From: Alcaligenaceae bacterium | Lineage (GTDB): Bacteria; Pseudomonadota; Gammaproteobacteria; Burkholderiales; Burkholderiaceae_B | DNA length: 5,845 nucleotides | Assembly (NCBI GenBank): GCA_947380655.1 | Contig: CANCRX010000139.1 | Coordinates: forward strand, 1-5,845 | Direction of reading: 5' to 3' | In this document: one piece after another, positions 4,578 through 5,845 of the stretch | Position numbering within the stretch: the stretch's first letter is position 1 | Layout of the letters: every line of letters starts with the position of its first letter | The notes under the pieces: model-generated | What the model was told of the DNA's origin: nothing | Seen by the model: only the letters and a program-made list of their open reading frames with translations | The model's database searches: none | Made by a program: the position numbers and the translations under genes

Positions 4578-5579
4578 ATGGGCATGATTGATAAAGCACT
4601 CGAATATGTGGCGCAATACAAATTATCTGATTTGCATTTCCACGCAGAGGAGCCATTAGCTATCCGAGTCGATGGCGAAATGAAAATCTTCCCAGAAGAA
4701 ATCACCACTGCAGCCGATTTCGATCAACTCATCCGGGAATATCTCACTCAAGAGCAGCGCTTAGCTTTCATGGAAAAGTTTGATGCTGACCTCGCGATCG
4801 ACACAGAGTCTGTTCGTTTTCGTGTGAATCTTTTCAAGACGGCAAAAGGTTTGGCGGCAGTATTCAGAAAAATTGAAAGCAAAATCCCGTCTTTTGATGC
4901 GCTCGGACTGCCTCCTGTCGCACGAGATATGCTCGAGCAGGAAAACGGTTTGATTCTTGTCACCGGACCAACAGGCTCAGGAAAATCCACAACATTGGCA
5001 GCGATGATTGATCGGCTCAATCACTCTCGTTATGGTCACATCATCACGATCGAGGACCCGATTGAGTTCATCCACCACACGCAGCGTTCTGTCGTTTCAC
5101 AGAGAGAGGTTGCGCGTGACACACTTTCTTTCTCTGCGGCGTTGAGAGCTTCATTACGTGAGGATCCCGATATCATTCTTGTGGGTGAATTAAGAGATTT
5201 AGAAACCATTCAACTCGCGCTCACCGCAGCAGAGACCGGACACCTGGTATTCGGGACCTTGCATACCAGCGGAGCACCTAACACCATCAACCGGATTATT
5301 GATGTGTTTCCTCCGCAGCAACAAGATCAAATCCGCGCTCAACTCTCCCAGTCTCTGCGACTAGTCATGACGCAGAGACTTTTTAAGCGTAAAGAACAGC
5401 CTGGTCGAATTGCAGCGTTTGAAGTTATGACCTGTAATCCAGCGGTACGAAATCTGATCCGCGAAAATAAGGTTTTTCAAATTCCCAGCATCATGCAGAC
5501 CGCCCGCGGTGAAGGCATGATCACCATGGAAGCCTCCATTCAACAATTGGTTCAAGGTGGGAAAATCGATTCGCCATGA
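4578..5579 (+). CDS. pilT: PilT-family type IV pilus retraction ATPase
   Basis: Cytoplasmic hexameric ATPase that powers pilus depolymerisation (twitching, DNA uptake). Seen: 333 residues. The N-terminal PAS-like domain begins with 'S-D-L-H' (17-20) and 'I-R-V-D-G-E' (29-34). Then come Walker A G-P-T-G-S-G-K-S-T (130-138), an Asp box around I-T-I-E-D-P-I-E-F (156-164), Walker B D-I-I-L-V-G-E-L-R-D (198-207, catalytic E204), and a His box T-A-A-E-T-G-H-L-V-F-G-T-L-H-T (216-230). A-V-R-N-L-I-R-E (289-296) matches the A-I-R-N-L-I-R-E motif that marks PilT rather than PilB or GspE; the four-cysteine zinc motif of PilB/GspE is absent. Length is slightly short of typical PilT (about 345). One base separates it from the preceding gene; GAG at 4568-4570 is a modest ribosome binding site. 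An ATG two codons in (4584) is an alternative start. Its stop overlaps the next start (ATGA). PilU is less likely. Confidence 0.93.
   Translation: MGMIDKALEYVAQYKLSDLHFHAEEPLAIRVDGEMKIFPEEITTAADFDQLIREYLTQEQRLAFMEKFDADLAIDTESVRFRVNLFKTAKGLAAVFRKIESKIPSFDALGLPPVARDMLEQENGLILVTGPTGSGKSTTLAAMIDRLNHSRYGHIITIEDPIEFIHHTQRSVVSQREVARDTLSFSAALRASLREDPDIILVGELRDLETIQLALTAAETGHLVFGTLHTSGAPNTINRIIDVFPPQQQDQIRAQLSQSLRLVMTQRLFKRKEQPGRIAAFEVMTCNPAVRNLIRENKVFQIPSIMQTARGEGMITMEASIQQLVQGGKIDSP
5350..5384 (+). terminator. Terminator-like hairpin inside the pilT coding sequence
   Basis: AGTCTCTGCG (5350-5359) and CGCAGAGACT (5371-5380) are a perfect 10-bp inverted repeat, six pairs G-C, around an 11-base loop that itself contains ACTAGT. 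The stem runs straight into a T-run (TTTTT, 5380-5384). It encodes residues 258-269, within the C-terminal part of PilT. Whether it terminates, pauses or merely reflects codon constraints is unknown; translating ribosomes would normally suppress it. Confidence 0.35.
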
Positions 5580-5845
5580 CGCAGCGTGGAGTCAGCCTAC
5601 TCGAAGCGATCGTTGTGATCGCCATTATTCTGATTACCAGTGCACTGGTCGGTCCGAGTATTGGTAATTGGAGAGCAAACAGGAGCCTTGAGGCCGACTA
5701 CCTCAAACTTGTCTCGCAAATTGATTATTTAAAAACGCGCGCTCGGGTACTGAACGGCACCAGCCTGTTGATATGCAACGGCACAAAATTACTCACCTAT
5801 CAGATTTCGACTGCAGGTCAATTTAGTACGAGTATTGTTTCCCCC
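5576..5845 (+). CDS. GspH/FimT-like minor prepilin (partial, 3' end beyond window)
   Basis: Seen: 90 codons open to the window edge. The leader is only five residues (M-T-Q-R-G), followed by V-S-L-L-E-A-I-V-V-I-A-I: cleavage after G5, valine at mature +1 and glutamate at +5 (E10), then a hydrophobic helix to about residue 27. The continuing part, about 35-90, has an amphipathic helix ('A-D-Y-L-K-L-V-S-Q-I-D-Y-L-K-T-R-A-R') and then strands beginning 'L-L-I-C-N-G', the layout of GspH/FimT pseudopilins and minor pilins. The start overlaps the pilT stop (ATGA); the nearest purine-rich tract, AAGGTGG (5554-5560), is about 15 bases away, so coupling to pilT is likely. Inferred: a minor pilin that primes pilus assembly, and probably the first of a minor-pilin set continuing downstream. 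The choice between FimT and a GspH-like pseudopilin cannot be made from this fragment. Confidence 0.85.
   Translation, partial: MTQRGVSLLEAIVVIAIILITSALVGPSIGNWRANRSLEADYLKLVSQIDYLKTRARVLNGTSLLICNGTKLLTYQISTAGQFSTSIVSP

Noticed and set aside
4748..5020. Minus-strand open frame of 90 codons inside pilT
   Set aside because: Antisense to the conserved PilT N-terminal and Walker A region; no independent support.

Overview
The window looks like chromosomal DNA from a Gram-negative proteobacterium of moderate to low GC. The evidence is a lipoprotein of the DUF2092 type, secreted proteins with Gram-negative signal peptides, and type IV pilus (T4P) genes with proteobacterial class III prepilin signals. 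A betaproteobacterium is my best guess from the style of the pilins and the PilZ and DUF2092 proteins, but the genus cannot be fixed by eye.

Layout. (1) 43-1505, plus strand: a two-gene, translationally coupled envelope unit, made of a DUF2092 lipoprotein and a glycine-rich secreted protein with a cysteine-containing C-terminal domain. (2) 1591-1947, minus strand: a small stand-alone PilZ-domain protein, convergent with the envelope pair and divergent from the pilus genes. (3) 1948-2317: an AT-rich divergent intergenic region of 370 bases, packed with dyad symmetries and short phased repeats. It probably holds the promoters and operators of both pilZ and the first pilin gene. (4) 2318-5845, plus strand: a T4P gene run in the order four-cysteine pilin, hairpin terminator or attenuator, PilE-like pilin with a TTG start, prepilin peptidase (pilD), small secreted protein of unknown function, PilT-family ATPase, and a GspH/FimT-like prepilin cut by the window end. 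From pilD onward the genes overlap or are one base apart, so they should be co-transcribed and translationally coupled.

How the genes work together. The peptidase would cleave and N-methylate the three prepilins seen here. The PilT-like ATPase would power pilus retraction or subunit recycling. The PilZ protein keeps both c-di-GMP binding motifs and could link second-messenger level to pilus activity. The assembly ATPase (PilB), platform protein (PilC) and secretin (PilQ) are not in the window. The stable hairpin after the first pilin gene is best read as a leaky terminator that lets the first pilin be made in excess over the downstream machinery.

Most interesting points: a prepilin peptidase whose zinc-binding cysteine tetrad is altered (TPCC in place of CPxC), an unassigned secreted protein wedged between pilD and pilT, a terminator-like hairpin inside the pilT coding sequence, a hairpin that encloses the likely ribosome binding site and TTG start of the PilZ gene, and several helically phased repeats upstream of the first pilin. 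I saw no rRNA, tRNA, CRISPR array, insertion sequence or replication origin.
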